This document shows positions 1-8,260 of a stretch of 64,000 nt of DNA, in pieces. The DNA comes from Imperialibacter sp964351395 (lineage in GTDB: Bacteria; Bacteroidota; Bacteroidia; Cytophagales; Cyclobacteriaceae), in contig CAYGOF010000022.1 in assembly GCA_964351395.1 (NCBI GenBank), positions 1 to 64,000 on the forward strand, written 5' to 3'. Position 1 is the first letter of the stretch, and each line of letters opens with the position of its first letter. The notes under the pieces are model-generated. The model did not search any database and was not told the origin of the DNA. It saw only the letters and a program-made list of their open reading frames with translations. Made by a program: the position numbers and the translations under genes.

Positions 1-30
1 AGGTATGGATTTGTCCGTCTTGAAGTGCAT
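1..30 (-). CDS. possible first codons of the next cassette gene (cut by window edge)
   Basis: On the minus strand an ATG at 28-30 opens ten codons (MHFKTDKSIP) that run off the window. It lies 16 nt after the cassette start GTTAGCACC (47-55), the same short leader seen in neighbouring cassettes. Nothing else supports it and the product cannot be recognised. Confidence 0.25.
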   Translation of the reverse strand, partial: MHFKTDKSIP

Positions 31-46
31 CTCAGCAGATATACTT

Positions 47-212
47 GGTGCTAACGCCTCGGTAAGATGAGTGTGGGAGTTTTATGCAGCTCCGTTTCCA
101 CTACATCTTAGCCACGCCGATGATAAAATTATAATTTGTGGCGGACAATCCAAGCCAACTGACCTTTGATAACCGCTGAAGCCCACATTCATTTTACCGT
201 TGTGTTAGCAGC
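47..212 (-). repeat. attC-like recombination site, 165-bp type
   Basis: The outer R boxes are GGTGCTAAC (47-55) and GTTAGCAGC (204-212). Inside them the unpaired spacers GCCT and ACAA face each other. Next come long L arms at about 59-76 and 181-199 that pair almost fully (CGGTAAGATGAGTGTGGG against CGGTAAAATGAATGTGGG). The interior is closely related to the sites at 9522, 10904 and 12341. GTTAGCAGC is complementary to GCTGCTAAC at 749-757, which defines cassette 204-757. Family membership is inferred from structure. Confidence 0.8.
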
Positions 213-222
213 TTTTAAGCCG

Positions 223-738
223 TCATGGGTACTCAAACCCAAACCAAAACCGGACAAGTCGTCCGTCCAAAAAGTCATAGTGTCCGAAATAGAGATCGTC
301 CTCACACTCGTATCTCCAGATTGTCAAGCCGTTGTTAGATGATCTGTTCGTAGGAGTGCCGAGCTTGTTTTCAACTTGATCCTCCGTCAGTCCGAGTCTC
401 ACGTCCTTTCCAGTCACAAACTCCCTTTTCTTAACTTTCAGATTTAATTGCAAGTTTTCAGAATTGTATTCGACTCTGAAAGAGGAAAATTCGTTGATTG
501 TCCCCCCAGGGTTAAAAATCATCGTTAGAAGTTGTTTGCCATCACTGTTAATAACTTCAGTCTCGTCGTCATCTTCGTTTAAATAGTTGATGCCTTTTCC
601 AAGCACTTTTTCAACAGATGCTGGATTACGAAGTTTGATGTTGCTTACCGAATTTTCTCCGCATTTAAAGTCGTCCGACTGGGCAAGCGAGTCAGAAAGA
701 GCAATTATCAGAACCATTAAGGATAGGAGAGTCTTCAT
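223..738 (-). CDS. cassette-borne secreted hypothetical protein
   Basis: Small exported protein of 171 residues. The chosen start gives a signal peptide (MKTLLSLMVLIIALSDSLAQ). An upstream in-frame ATG at 789 is rejected because the extra residues would be read from the shared attI-like sequence. The mature part is acidic and probably beta-rich. A segment near residues 120-135 (RLGLTEDQVENKLGTPT) resembles the helix-and-glycine pattern of SmpA/BLIP-like periplasmic domains, but the similarity is too short to name a family. The ATG is only 10 nt from the cassette boundary and the stop is 10 nt from the attC R box, so the gene fills its cassette and has no room for its own promoter. Expression presumably depends on the attI-like segment at 755-966. 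Function unknown. Confidence 0.75.
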   Translation of the reverse strand: MKTLLSLMVLIIALSDSLAQSDDFKCGENSVSNIKLRNPASVEKVLGKGINYLNEDDDETEVINSDGKQLLTMIFNPGGTINEFSSFRVEYNSENLQLNLKVKKREFVTGKDVRLGLTEDQVENKLGTPTNRSSNNGLTIWRYECEDDLYFGHYDFLDGRLVRFWFGFEYP

Positions 739-754
739 AGTGCACTTTGCTGCT

Positions 755-1235
755 AACACTTGTGTATACCAAGAGTTTGGTTTACACACCTTATATTTTC
801 TCTGAATATCGGGTATTTATATCAAAAAAATTGTAAAAATGGCAGTCTTTAAGTTCAAATGCCGAGTATAATGTAAAAGCTTCGCCAGTTGTAGATTAAT
901 GAAAGCAACTGTTTTGTATACAATGCCTGAGGGATTGAAGCGGAAATCCCGCAGGCCGACGAAGCCGTTGACTTCATTAAAACCCAAGCCTTCGATTATA
1001 TCATCAGTGACATGGGCCGCTTCGAAAATGAAGCTCTAAACCCTAAGGCGGGTCTTGACCTAATGGGCTACCTTAAAAAGGCAAGAGTAAAAACGCCACT
1101 GGAATTTTACTCAAGCAGCGGGATAGCAAGCCGGGAAATTACTAGGGCAGCTGAAAAGCAGAAAGTCCTGCTGACTAATGATTCGAAGGAGGTGTTTGAT
1201 TTTTGGGGTTTTGAGAACGTCTCGGCTATGAGTAG
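755..1235 (-). repeat. left copy of duplicated attI-like segment
   Basis: Direct repeat of the segment at 13098-13556. Positions 755-966 are identical base for base to the right copy apart from the repeat edges. Beyond that the copies differ at roughly one base in seven and carry indels. On the minus strand the segment runs into a cassette at the shared edge GGTATACACAAGTGTT (755-770), after which the sequence is cassette-specific in both copies. This is the place attI occupies in an integron. A weak promoter candidate reads on the minus strand across 823-863 (TTG, then TAC followed by a T run and G), but it does not fit the TAnnTTTG box exactly. Confidence 0.7.
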
Positions 1236-1248
1236 TTGCGTGGTTTAG
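931..1248 (+). pseudogene. receiver-domain protein remnant
   Basis: The reading frame from 931 gives a response-regulator-like fragment: IISDMGR at about 1000-1020 is the phosphoacceptor Asp region, followed by a leucine-rich helix, TPLEFYSSSGIA and ITRAAEKQKVLLTNDSKEVFDF. There is no start codon in frame. A TGA stands directly upstream at 928-930, and the first third of a receiver domain is missing. The frame stays open to 1248, where it runs into the attC-like site at 1249. It diverges from the cassette genes, occupying the position an integrase gene normally has beside attI. A second copy at 13274-13556 is more decayed. A functional protein is unlikely. Confidence 0.6.
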
Positions 1249-1343
1249 CACTTAACTTTGCAAGTACACACCAAACTGAAAATCCGCGAGGATTTTCAGA
1301 AGTAGGCGAGAACAAACAATTACTTATTGGCATTGTTGGCAAA
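1249..1343 (-). repeat. attC-like recombination site, short type
   Basis: The outer boxes are CACTTAAC (1249-1256) and GTTGGCAAA (1335-1343). The minus-strand core GTTAAGT fits the GTTRRRY consensus. The apex is a perfect 10-bp hairpin, CTGAAAATCC/GGATTTTCAG (1276-1299) with a GCGA loop. The L arms pair only partly (1254-1272 with 1316-1337). GTTGGCAAA is complementary to TTTGCCAAC at 1911-1919, which defines cassette 1335-1919. No partner for GTTAAGTGC exists further left before the attI-like copy, so the cassette that followed was cut off. Confidence 0.65.
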
Positions 1344-1884
1344 TCGTTTTTATATTTTCCGTTTTCTCTACTTTAATTTTCCCTTTAGTTGGTATCATAT
1401 TACGCCAAACCCAATTATAATGCTGAATCACTTGTTCAGCTTTTAAATTCGGTCTTTCCCCAGTTGTATGTCCGTCCTCAACCACTGTGATATTAAAATC
1501 CTTTGTCAGAGCAGATTGAACGGTCGATTCAACGCAAAAATCAGTCGCACAACCTGTTATAAACAATTCATTCACATTCAGTTCATTTAGTTTTGAGTGA
1601 AGTTCAGATTTATAAAAAACGTCATTTGCATATTTGTCAATTCTAACATCGGTAGATTTTACGATTAAATCGTCTAAATTTTCCCAATCCGTAGCATTTT
1701 TTTCAAATTCTCCAGTTCCAGTTCCATCGTGCTGGATATAAATAACGGAATGATTTAATTCTCGAAATAATTCGGCAAGTTCATTTATTCGGCTAACAAC
1801 TCCGATTGCATCAAATCGCGGTGTTTTTGGCGTGAAAGAGCCTTTTTGCATATCAATTACTAATAAAGCTTTTCTGTTTTTCAT
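1324..1884 (-). CDS. isochorismatase-family cysteine hydrolase
   Basis: Cytoplasmic hydrolase of 186 residues, the usual length for the family. The catalytic triad is visible: Asp11 in LLVIDMQKG, Lys84 in RIDKYANDVF and Cys117 in GCATDFCVES, the last preceded by the cis-peptide-type turn typical of the fold. Members hydrolyse nicotinamide, isochorismate, ureidoacrylate or similar amides; the sequence alone does not settle the substrate. The start is 26 nt from the cassette edge. The last residues (about QQCQ) and the stop codon are encoded inside the attC-like site 1249-1343, so the C-terminus is contributed by recombination-site DNA. The catalytic core is complete. Confidence 0.9.
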   Translation of the reverse strand: MKNRKALLVIDMQKGSFTPKTPRFDAIGVVSRINELAELFRELNHSVIYIQHDGTGTGEFEKNATDWENLDDLIVKSTDVRIDKYANDVFYKSELHSKLNELNVNELFITGCATDFCVESTVQSALTKDFNITVVEDGHTTGERPNLKAEQVIQHYNWVWRNMIPTKGKIKVEKTENIKTICQQCQ

Positions 1885-1910
1885 TAATATTTATGGTGTT
1901 CTTTCAAATG

Positions 1911-2033
1911 TTTGCCAACGATCAGATATGGCACGTGCCTCTGAGCTATTTTAATAGCTACTAAAATATTGGTTTGGCATTTCAGTTTCAAGTAACTCTG
2001 TAGAGGCATGTGCTATATCAAATGTTATGAAGC
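1911..2033 (-). repeat. attC-like recombination site
   Basis: The R boxes are TTTGCCAAC (1911-1919) and GTTATGAAGC (2024-2033). The L arms 1925-1942 (GATATGGCACGTGCCTCT) and 2002-2019 pair at 16 of 18 positions. GTTATGAAGC matches the complement of GCTTCATAAC at 5514-5523, defining a 3.5-kb cassette. A group II intron begins four bases beyond this site. Confidence 0.75.
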
Positions 2034-2037
2034 TTTA

Positions 2038-2820
2038 GTGTGTCCTGCGATGGGTTGGGACACTTTCAAATTTAGTTCTTTGAAATGACCCATCATAACT
2101 TTAGATGAGATGAGAGTCATTTTCGATGATTTGGATACGAGCCGAGCCCTTTAAACGGTTAACTCGGAGGCCTCACAAAGAAGCAGGAGGAAATGGTTGG
2201 ACTCTCGGATACGCTTTACTGGAAGTGTTTCCAATCCACTGCACGGTGCTTTCCTTTCAAGGGGTGGTGCTGAACGGATGCAGAAAAGGGGGGAGATATA
2301 CCCTTCAGGAGTGAGCATAGAAGCTGAACGAAAGTGAACCTACCGATGAGGTGTCGTAAATAACTCTGTTGATACTGAAAACCAATTGGTCGGAAGCGCA
2401 ATTAGGATAAGAACTGAGATTACCAGTTTATTGACAGTTCCGGTATCCGGCATAAAGGAGGCAGGAGCTATGTTTTGGCTCATCTAAGGAACAGGAGAAC
2501 CTACCTGTTGGTGCAAAGAGAGAATGCCGAACAGCCGAAGAGGATGAGGCAGAGAGTATCAATACAACAGAGTAGGGGCGGATCAGCCCGTAGTAGTGCC
2601 AGTGTCAAATAAAAGCATGGGAAACCATACTATAGTGAAGGGGCTGACGAATCCAGGAAGCTTTTCCAACTTTGGAGGTTATCACTTTCAAAGGACGAGC
2701 ATTTATTGCTTTTCCGAAACCTTAACTGGTTTCACGGGTTCGAAGAGCCGTGTGACGGGAGACTGTCAAGCACGGTTCTGTGAGAGGTTTGGGGGCGAGA
2801 TTCCCCCTTACCTACTCGAC
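2038..2820 (+). ncRNA. ORF-less group II intron
   Basis: The 5' end GTGTG (2038) fits the GUGYG intron start and the 3' end AC (2820) fits the AY rule. Domain V is present as a 34-nt hairpin at 2745-2778 (GAGCCG ... CGGTTC, with a GAGA loop). It is followed by a domain VI-like hairpin (GGGGG/CCCCC, 2790-2808) with a candidate branch-point A six or seven bases before the 3' end. Domain I landmarks include AACGAAAGTGAACC near 2328-2342. No reverse transcriptase is encoded; the short open frames inside are not genes. Splicing would therefore need a maturase supplied in trans. The intron is antisense to the cassette genes. Joining the flanks at 2037/2821 restores the end of the hydrolase gene as ...HPSIK followed by TAA, which strongly supports both boundaries. 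Confidence 0.88.
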
Positions 2821-4290
2821 CTTAATCGAGGGATGACCCGTTGTACTTCCTTTTAACGGAATAAATTCAATGTCCGAATAGTAAGTATTGGTTGTTTCTA
2901 CAGGTTCACCTTTGATGAATAAGGGAATGATAATATTTGCAACCTCTGCATCCCATTGAGCCTGTTCATGTCCCGCATTTTCTACCTGAACATGTATCGC
3001 ATTTTCAAAACCAAGCATGGTTTCTTCTACTTGCTCTACTGGAGTTCTGCAGTCAAGCGTGCCGGTTATGAACAAAGTAGGTATCTCGGTCTTTAGGGGA
3101 ATGGAAGGATCAAATGAAAGATCTGCAACTGGCCATTGATCTTTTACGGCTGAAAATGGAAAGTTGACTGCATTTCCAAATATACTTTCTTGAGTCTCCT
3201 TTTCAATCACAGACCATCGTTCTTGACTTGCACCGGATGCTAGCTGCTGGTTGATCCCCTGTCCTGGTAGCCCAATTGCCAGTACAATCCTTTTTTGCAC
3301 AAACCAGGTAAGTAGGGAATAATCACCAGTATTAATGGAATGAAGTAGTCTAGGGATCACGGGAATGTCATGATAATCATCAATATCTAATCGCAAAATG
3401 AGTGCAAGTCCAAAATCACCTATTTTAAGCTCCATGTCTTTTCTTGTCAATGGGTTTTTAATGATTACAGAGACAGGATTCTCTTTTAGCTTTTGCATCG
3501 TTTCATTTACCAACTTTTCAAACCCAATTGCAGTCATATTGAGTGTTCCTTCCCGTTCTACCAAATTGCCAATTTTCTTCACATGTGCGTCCAAGTGTCT
3601 TGGAAAATTGAACGCTTGATTCGGCGCATCAGCTCCAACCAGAATAGCTCTATCTACTTGACCAGGAAACATTTCCATAACCGTCATTCCAATGTGTGAA
3701 CCAAAGCTAAAACCGAATATGGTGAATGAATCAAACCCAAGTGCAGTCATCAAATCATTTACGTCTTTGGCGTGTTCTTCGATGTTATATCCAGAGACAT
3801 CAACCTTATCTTTTTTGAATTTCTCTAAAGCAGCCTTCGCTACATTTTGGTAATGCTGATTTGCAATTTCTTCAGATATGAAAAAATCAGTAGGAAAGTC
3901 TTCTTGCCAGATGTAAGTAAGTGCCTCATCGCTGGAGCCCCTTCGATCTAAAAAGATAAGATCGGCTACTTCTAAAATATCGATTCTATCATGGAGGTCT
4001 TTTGCACTGCCAGCTTCCCAGGTACTCACTCCTCCACCGCCTTCCAAATACACGACAGGAGAAGCAGGGTTTTCCGACAGGCTCTTTAGATGGACATATT
4101 TAAATTGAATCTTTCTGCCTGCTGGATCATTACGGTTTTCGGGAACTTCTAAATAACCGACTTGTCCCTCGATCTTAAGACCTTCGGAGGTCTTAAACTT
4201 CTTTGATTTTACATTGATTAGAGTACTTTGACCGAAGCTAAAGTTGGTCAAGGTTAGTGTGCTAAGTAGTGCGATATATATCTTTTTCAT
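2812..4290 (-). CDS. secreted alpha/beta hydrolase, TAP/proline-iminopeptidase-like
   Basis: Exported hydrolase of 492 residues. The start at 4290 gives a signal peptide (MKKIYIALLSTLTLTNFSFG); the longer frame from 4335 adds a non-signal extension. The oxyanion region is YLEGGGGVSTW (about 81-91), the nucleophile elbow is GFSFGSH with Ser195, the acid is in GTLDCRTP and the His in NAGHEQ near the C-terminus, as in tripeptidyl-aminopeptidase-like hydrolases. Substrate unknown; release of N-terminal residues or esters is typical of the family. The last two codons and the stop lie inside the antisense group II intron; without it the protein would end two residues earlier, at Lys. The gene follows a membrane AraC regulator in the same cassette (80 nt apart), which probably controls it. 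Confidence 0.88.
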   Translation of the reverse strand: MKKIYIALLSTLTLTNFSFGQSTLINVKSKKFKTSEGLKIEGQVGYLEVPENRNDPAGRKIQFKYVHLKSLSENPASPVVYLEGGGGVSTWEAGSAKDLHDRIDILEVADLIFLDRRGSSDEALTYIWQEDFPTDFFISEEIANQHYQNVAKAALEKFKKDKVDVSGYNIEEHAKDVNDLMTALGFDSFTIFGFSFGSHIGMTVMEMFPGQVDRAILVGADAPNQAFNFPRHLDAHVKKIGNLVEREGTLNMTAIGFEKLVNETMQKLKENPVSVIIKNPLTRKDMELKIGDFGLALILRLDIDDYHDIPVIPRLLHSINTGDYSLLTWFVQKRIVLAIGLPGQGINQQLASGASQERWSVIEKETQESIFGNAVNFPFSAVKDQWPVADLSFDPSIPLKTEIPTLFITGTLDCRTPVEQVEETMLGFENAIHVQVENAGHEQAQWDAEVANIIIPLFIKGEPVETTNTYYSDIEFIPLKGSTTGHPSIKVE

Positions 4291-4370
4291 TTTTGTTTTT
4301 TTTCCAAAAGTCCCTGCAGACTGGGAAAAAATCAAACTAGAGAAGTCTCAAATAGCCATTTGAAACTCTT

Positions 4371-5477
4371 CTAGGCTTGAGACTTGATAAACTGCGATGG
4401 AGTTATACCTGTTTCCTTTTTAAAAGCACGGTAAAAAGATGCCTTGGATCTAAAACCTACTTCTTGCCCTATACCTAGGATCGAATACTTTTGGCTTTCC
4501 GGTTCACAGGCACGTTCCTTGAAAGCCTCTACCCGATAATAGTTGATCAGGTCATTAAAATTGGTGTGCAGTGATTCATTGATTACGTTGGAAAGGCTAT
4601 TAATAGGCCAGTTCAGATGGTTGGATAATTTAGCGATGGTTAAGCCTGAATCACAATACATTTTCTCTTCTTTAAGCACATGCAGTAAGTGATCTTTTCG
4701 ACCTTCCAGTTCTTCTTCAGAAAAACTGAACTTAGAGATCCGCTCTGTATAGCTTTCTATCAATTTGCCGTATTTCAATATATACAGATATCCCAGTAAG
4801 TAAATACATAAACCAAGTAAGATTCCAAGTGGAATATAGAAAAGAGCTGAGTTCTTATCCACATCCTCGATAAAGAGCAGCCCAATCGGAACGGCAAGGA
4901 CTAAGAACCCAATCAGGAAACTCCATAAACCAATCAGATAGTTAAGCCATTTTTTGATTTTCTGAAATTCCCGAAGCATTCGTTTCGCCTCGACCGACTC
5001 TCGATAAATGAAATAGGTATAGATGCTTAGTTGAATAGCCCCTAGAAGGGCAATGTCCAGAGCGACACTCTGTATCAGAGGAATGTTTTCATAAGCCCAA
5101 TCCATGTGGGTTCTTATGTATAGGAAAATGGCAGTAAAGAAGAGGCCATCCAACAACAAAGAGGGCAAAAAATGTAATAGGTCCTTTTTGAGAAAAATTC
5201 TCTTTGGATCCTTGATATACAAAATATGAAGATAAGCCAAGGGGCCAAAAGAAAGGCTAAATTCCATGGGAACGGGAAATTTAGCATTGAATCCGCTTAT
5301 GGACTGTTCCAGAATAAGGTGCAAAAGTGAGAGCGAGAACAGAAAGACAAGTAAGCCAAAAAAGAGGCTAGTTTTTCTAATTGGCCTCCGAAAGATGATT
5401 ATGAATGCCAATACTGCCCCCTGAAAAACAGCTAGCAAGAAATAGAAGTTAGAGGAGTTTAAAGAAGTGTCGATCAT
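4371..5477 (-). CDS. membrane-anchored AraC-family transcriptional regulator
   Basis: Protein of 368 residues. The N-terminal 220 residues contain about seven hydrophobic helices (starting FYFLLAVFQGAVLAFIII). The C-terminal 100 residues form an AraC/XylS double helix-turn-helix, including TIAKLSNHLNWPINSLSNVI and the family signature EVGFRSKASFYRAFKKETG. This seven-helix plus AraC layout is common in Bacteroidota and places a ligand sensor in the membrane with the DNA-binding part in the cytoplasm. It is the first gene of the 2024-5523 cassette, 36 nt from its edge, followed by a secreted hydrolase, its likely target. A two-gene cassette with its own regulator is unusual for an integron. Confidence 0.9.
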   Translation of the reverse strand: MIDTSLNSSNFYFLLAVFQGAVLAFIIIFRRPIRKTSLFFGLLVFLFSLSLLHLILEQSISGFNAKFPVPMEFSLSFGPLAYLHILYIKDPKRIFLKKDLLHFLPSLLLDGLFFTAIFLYIRTHMDWAYENIPLIQSVALDIALLGAIQLSIYTYFIYRESVEAKRMLREFQKIKKWLNYLIGLWSFLIGFLVLAVPIGLLFIEDVDKNSALFYIPLGILLGLCIYLLGYLYILKYGKLIESYTERISKFSFSEEELEGRKDHLLHVLKEEKMYCDSGLTIAKLSNHLNWPINSLSNVINESLHTNFNDLINYYRVEAFKERACEPESQKYSILGIGQEVGFRSKASFYRAFKKETGITPSQFIKSQA

Positions 5478-5513
5478 TCATTCGAAGATAATGATAATCC
5501 TATGCTGGAAAAT

Positions 5514-5636
5514 GCTTCATAACGTTCAACTAAAATGAGTATGCGTCCCAGTTCCCAAAAGCACCGAAGTTTCTAGTTATCATTGTCATATCAAAAGGCT
5601 CAGTTCGCATATTCATTTTAGTGTTTGTTGTGTGTA
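5514..5636 (-). repeat. attC-like recombination site
   Basis: The R boxes are GCTTCATAAC (5514-5523) and GTTGTGTGTA (5627-5636). The L arms TAAAATGAGTATGCG (5531-5545) and CGCATATTCATTTTA (5606-5620) pair at 14 of 15 positions. The TAAAATGA core resembles the L arm of the 165-bp type, but the interior differs. GTTGTGTGTA matches the complement of 8261-8270 and closes the permease cassette. Confidence 0.78.
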
Positions 5637-5675
5637 GTGCGACCATACTCTGCGCTGGATAAGTTTGAGGATAGG

Positions 5676-8090
5676 TTATTCATATCGTAGTGAATCCACA
5701 GGATTCGCACAAGCAGCTTTAATAGTTTGAAACCACACTGTAAGCCATGCAATGGCAAAAGCAGATATACCGGTAATTAAGAAAATAGATGGATTGATTT
5801 CCACACGATATGCAAATCCATTCAACCATTGGGATGACGCCCACCAACTTACTGTAGCAGCAGGTGCAAATGCAATCAACACCAAGATGATATATTCTTT
5901 TGTCAAGGTGACGGAAAGCGAGCGTACCGATGCACCCATTACTTTGCGTATGCAGATCTCTTTACTGCGCTGTTCAGTTGTAAATGCAGCAAGAGCGAAC
6001 AGGCCAAGACAAGCAATAAAAATGGCTAAGCCAGAAAACAGGCTAAGTATTTGTCCCATCTTTTCCTCGGAACGAAAGAGTTTGTCAAAATTTTCATCCA
6101 TAAAAGAATACTGGAATGGTTCTGAGTTGGAATATTGTTCCCAGAGCTTTGAGGTATTTTCTATTACTTGCTTTGCATCGCCTTCATAACGGACCATCAG
6201 GTTACCTCCAGCATAAGAAAATGGCAAAATGGCCATAGGTTCTATGTCATTTCGATAGTTGTCAAAAGTAAAGTCTTTCACAATACCAATAACCTGAACT
6301 GGTACATAAGAACCATTAGGGCTGTGAAGAATCTGTTTCCCTTCTGCTTTATCAAACCCAAATTTTCTTGCTGCTGCTTCGTTAATTACTACTGCATTTG
6401 AGTCGGAAGGAAAATCTTTTGAGAAATAACGACCATCCTGCATCTCAAACTTCAACACCTTTTGAAGGTCTAAGTCGGCTCTAAAAATCCCAACAAAATG
6501 ATCTACCTCTGACCCTACGGCACGCATGAGTCCGTGTCTGTAATCCCCGGGGAATTTGTTAACGGTAAAGCTGGCCTCTGAAATTCCTGCTTGCCGAATC
6601 AATTCGTTACGAAAGGCGTCCCCCTTTTTACCAAGTCGCTGGCCAGTCTCAATTACCAACACATTCTTCTTGTCAATACCAATTTGCATTTGTTGCATAA
6701 AATTGATTTGAGTATAAATTATTGATGTGACAATGATTAGGAAAGTAGAAACAGCAAATTGAAACACCACCAACGTACTACGGATGCCTTTGCTCTTGAG
6801 TCCTGCTGTAACTTTTCCTTTCAAGACTTCAATTGGGCGAAACGAAGTAAGATAAAACGCAGGATAGCTTCCGGCTAACACACCAACAATTAGCAACATC
6901 AAGCCAATACCAAAAATAAATTCAATTGCTATTAAATTCATTAAGGACAGCTCTTTTCCTGATAGTTCATTGAAAACAGGCAGTGCTAGGCAAGAGAGTA
7001 TCACTGCAAGGATAACAGCTACCAAACTATATAACACAGACTCAATGAGAAATTGCCAGATTACCTGAATTCGGTGTGATCCTAGTGTTTTGCGCAACCC
7101 TACTTCTTTTGCACGATCAGCAGATTGCGCTGTAGACATGTTCATAAAATTGATACAAGCAATCAAGACTATAAAAATGCCAATGCCTACAAATATGAAA
7201 ACATATGTAATATTCCCGCTCAGCTCGATATCGTCCTGTGAGGTTGATTTTAAATGAATGTCAGTGATTTTTGTTGGATAATAACTGTAAATTCCTCCTG
7301 ATTTACGCACCTGATCCAGGTTGTTACCCAAAAATTGCTGCAAATCAGGGGCTACATATTTCATCACTATGCTTTCAAATTTCTTTTCCACTTCAGAAAT
7401 ATCTGTGTTTTTTCGCAACAAAAAATAGGTGTACACACCCGTGTTAAGCCAGGCATTTAGTTCGAAGTAATTATCTGGTCCGGCAGCAGAAAGTAACACG
7501 TTAAAATTGAGATGCGAATTGCTGGGGCAATCAGCTGTTACACCTGTGACTTTATAATATGCTTGATCAGCACCTTTTCCTATCTGGATTAATTTGTCAA
7601 GTGGGTCTTCTTCCCCGAAATATTTGCGCACTGTTGTCGCACTAAGTACTGCTGAATTAGGTTCTTTTAATGCTGTTTTGGCATTGCCTGAAATAAGCTT
7701 GAAAGAGAAGAATTCAAAAAAATGGCTTTCAGTACGGAATACTTTTTCTTCAATAAATGCATTTTCCCCATATCGGAGGTCAGGCTTCCTCCAGCGAGTC
7801 AATCTGATAGCAGATTCCACTTCCGATATCTCGTCCATCATCGCATCCGCCAATGGTGGACAAACAGAAATACTTCGAACATCTTGTTCACCAAACTTTT
7901 TGTGAAGTCCAACTTGGTAAATCCTATCGGCATTGTCGTGGAAACGATCGTAACTAAATTCGTCAATTACATATAAGGAAATGAGCAAACAAGCTGTGAT
8001 GCCTACTGTCATACCCAAAATATTTATACTGGCAAAAAACTTACGCTTTCTAATGTTGCGAATGGCCATGGTAAAATAGTTTCTAAGCAT
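5676..8090 (-). CDS. FtsX/MacB-type ABC transporter permease
   Basis: Inner-membrane protein of 804 residues with the duplicated permease layout seen in Bacteroidota. There is an N-terminal helix (about 20-42) in ASINILGMTVGITACLLISL, a MacB-like periplasmic domain to about 250, an FtsX domain with three helices (about 285-410, with RAKEVGLRKTLGSHR), a second periplasmic domain, and a terminal FtsX domain (RSKEICIRKVMGASV near 715). Members transmit ATPase-driven movement across the periplasm for export or signalling. No ATPase gene is adjacent, so a partner must be encoded elsewhere. The gene is complete and sits alone in a 2.6-kb cassette, with a 180-nt leader long enough for its own promoter and a palindrome at 8189-8211. 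Substrate unknown. Confidence 0.93.
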   Translation of the reverse strand: MLRNYFTMAIRNIRKRKFFASINILGMTVGITACLLISLYVIDEFSYDRFHDNADRIYQVGLHKKFGEQDVRSISVCPPLADAMMDEISEVESAIRLTRWRKPDLRYGENAFIEEKVFRTESHFFEFFSFKLISGNAKTALKEPNSAVLSATTVRKYFGEEDPLDKLIQIGKGADQAYYKVTGVTADCPSNSHLNFNVLLSAAGPDNYFELNAWLNTGVYTYFLLRKNTDISEVEKKFESIVMKYVAPDLQQFLGNNLDQVRKSGGIYSYYPTKITDIHLKSTSQDDIELSGNITYVFIFVGIGIFIVLIACINFMNMSTAQSADRAKEVGLRKTLGSHRIQVIWQFLIESVLYSLVAVILAVILSCLALPVFNELSGKELSLMNLIAIEFIFGIGLMLLIVGVLAGSYPAFYLTSFRPIEVLKGKVTAGLKSKGIRSTLVVFQFAVSTFLIIVTSIIYTQINFMQQMQIGIDKKNVLVIETGQRLGKKGDAFRNELIRQAGISEASFTVNKFPGDYRHGLMRAVGSEVDHFVGIFRADLDLQKVLKFEMQDGRYFSKDFPSDSNAVVINEAAARKFGFDKAEGKQILHSPNGSYVPVQVIGIVKDFTFDNYRNDIEPMAILPFSYAGGNLMVRYEGDAKQVIENTSKLWEQYSNSEPFQYSFMDENFDKLFRSEEKMGQILSLFSGLAIFIACLGLFALAAFTTEQRSKEICIRKVMGASVRSLSVTLTKEYIILVLIAFAPAATVSWWASSQWLNGFAYRVEINPSIFLITGISAFAIAWLTVWFQTIKAACANPVDSLRYE

Positions 8091-8188
8091 AGTTTATTTT
8101 TTGATTGTCAGTCAAAGTGCGAAATTCACTAAAGCGACAATGTTTTTATTTTTGGATTAATAAATCGATTGTAAAAAGGTGTAAACGA

Positions 8189-8211
8189 AAAGTAAATTCT
8201 GTATTTACTTT
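8189..8211. promoter_or_regulatory. palindromic operator candidate upstream of the permease gene
   Basis: AAAGTAAAT (8189-8197) and ATTTACTTT (8203-8211) form a perfect 9-bp inverted repeat with a 5-bp gap, about 100 bp upstream of the permease start at 8090 and inside the same cassette. The size suits a dimeric repressor, but no regulator is linked to it. Confidence 0.4.
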
Positions 8212-8260
8212 GAAAGTGCTGAGTTCTTTGTCGGATCAAATTTTAGTCGCTGTGTTAAAT

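Noticed and set aside
739..789. Upstream start codon for the 223-738 gene
   Set aside because: The extra residues would be encoded by the attI-like sequence shared with 13098-13113, and they would spoil the signal peptide.
1012..1248. Intact small receiver protein
   Set aside because: The domain lacks its N-terminal third, an in-frame stop precedes it, and the second copy is frameshifted.
2126..2856. Open frames inside 2038-2856 that could be taken for small genes
   Set aside because: They lie in the structured group II intron, have no family features and cross domain V; the RNA explains the sequence.
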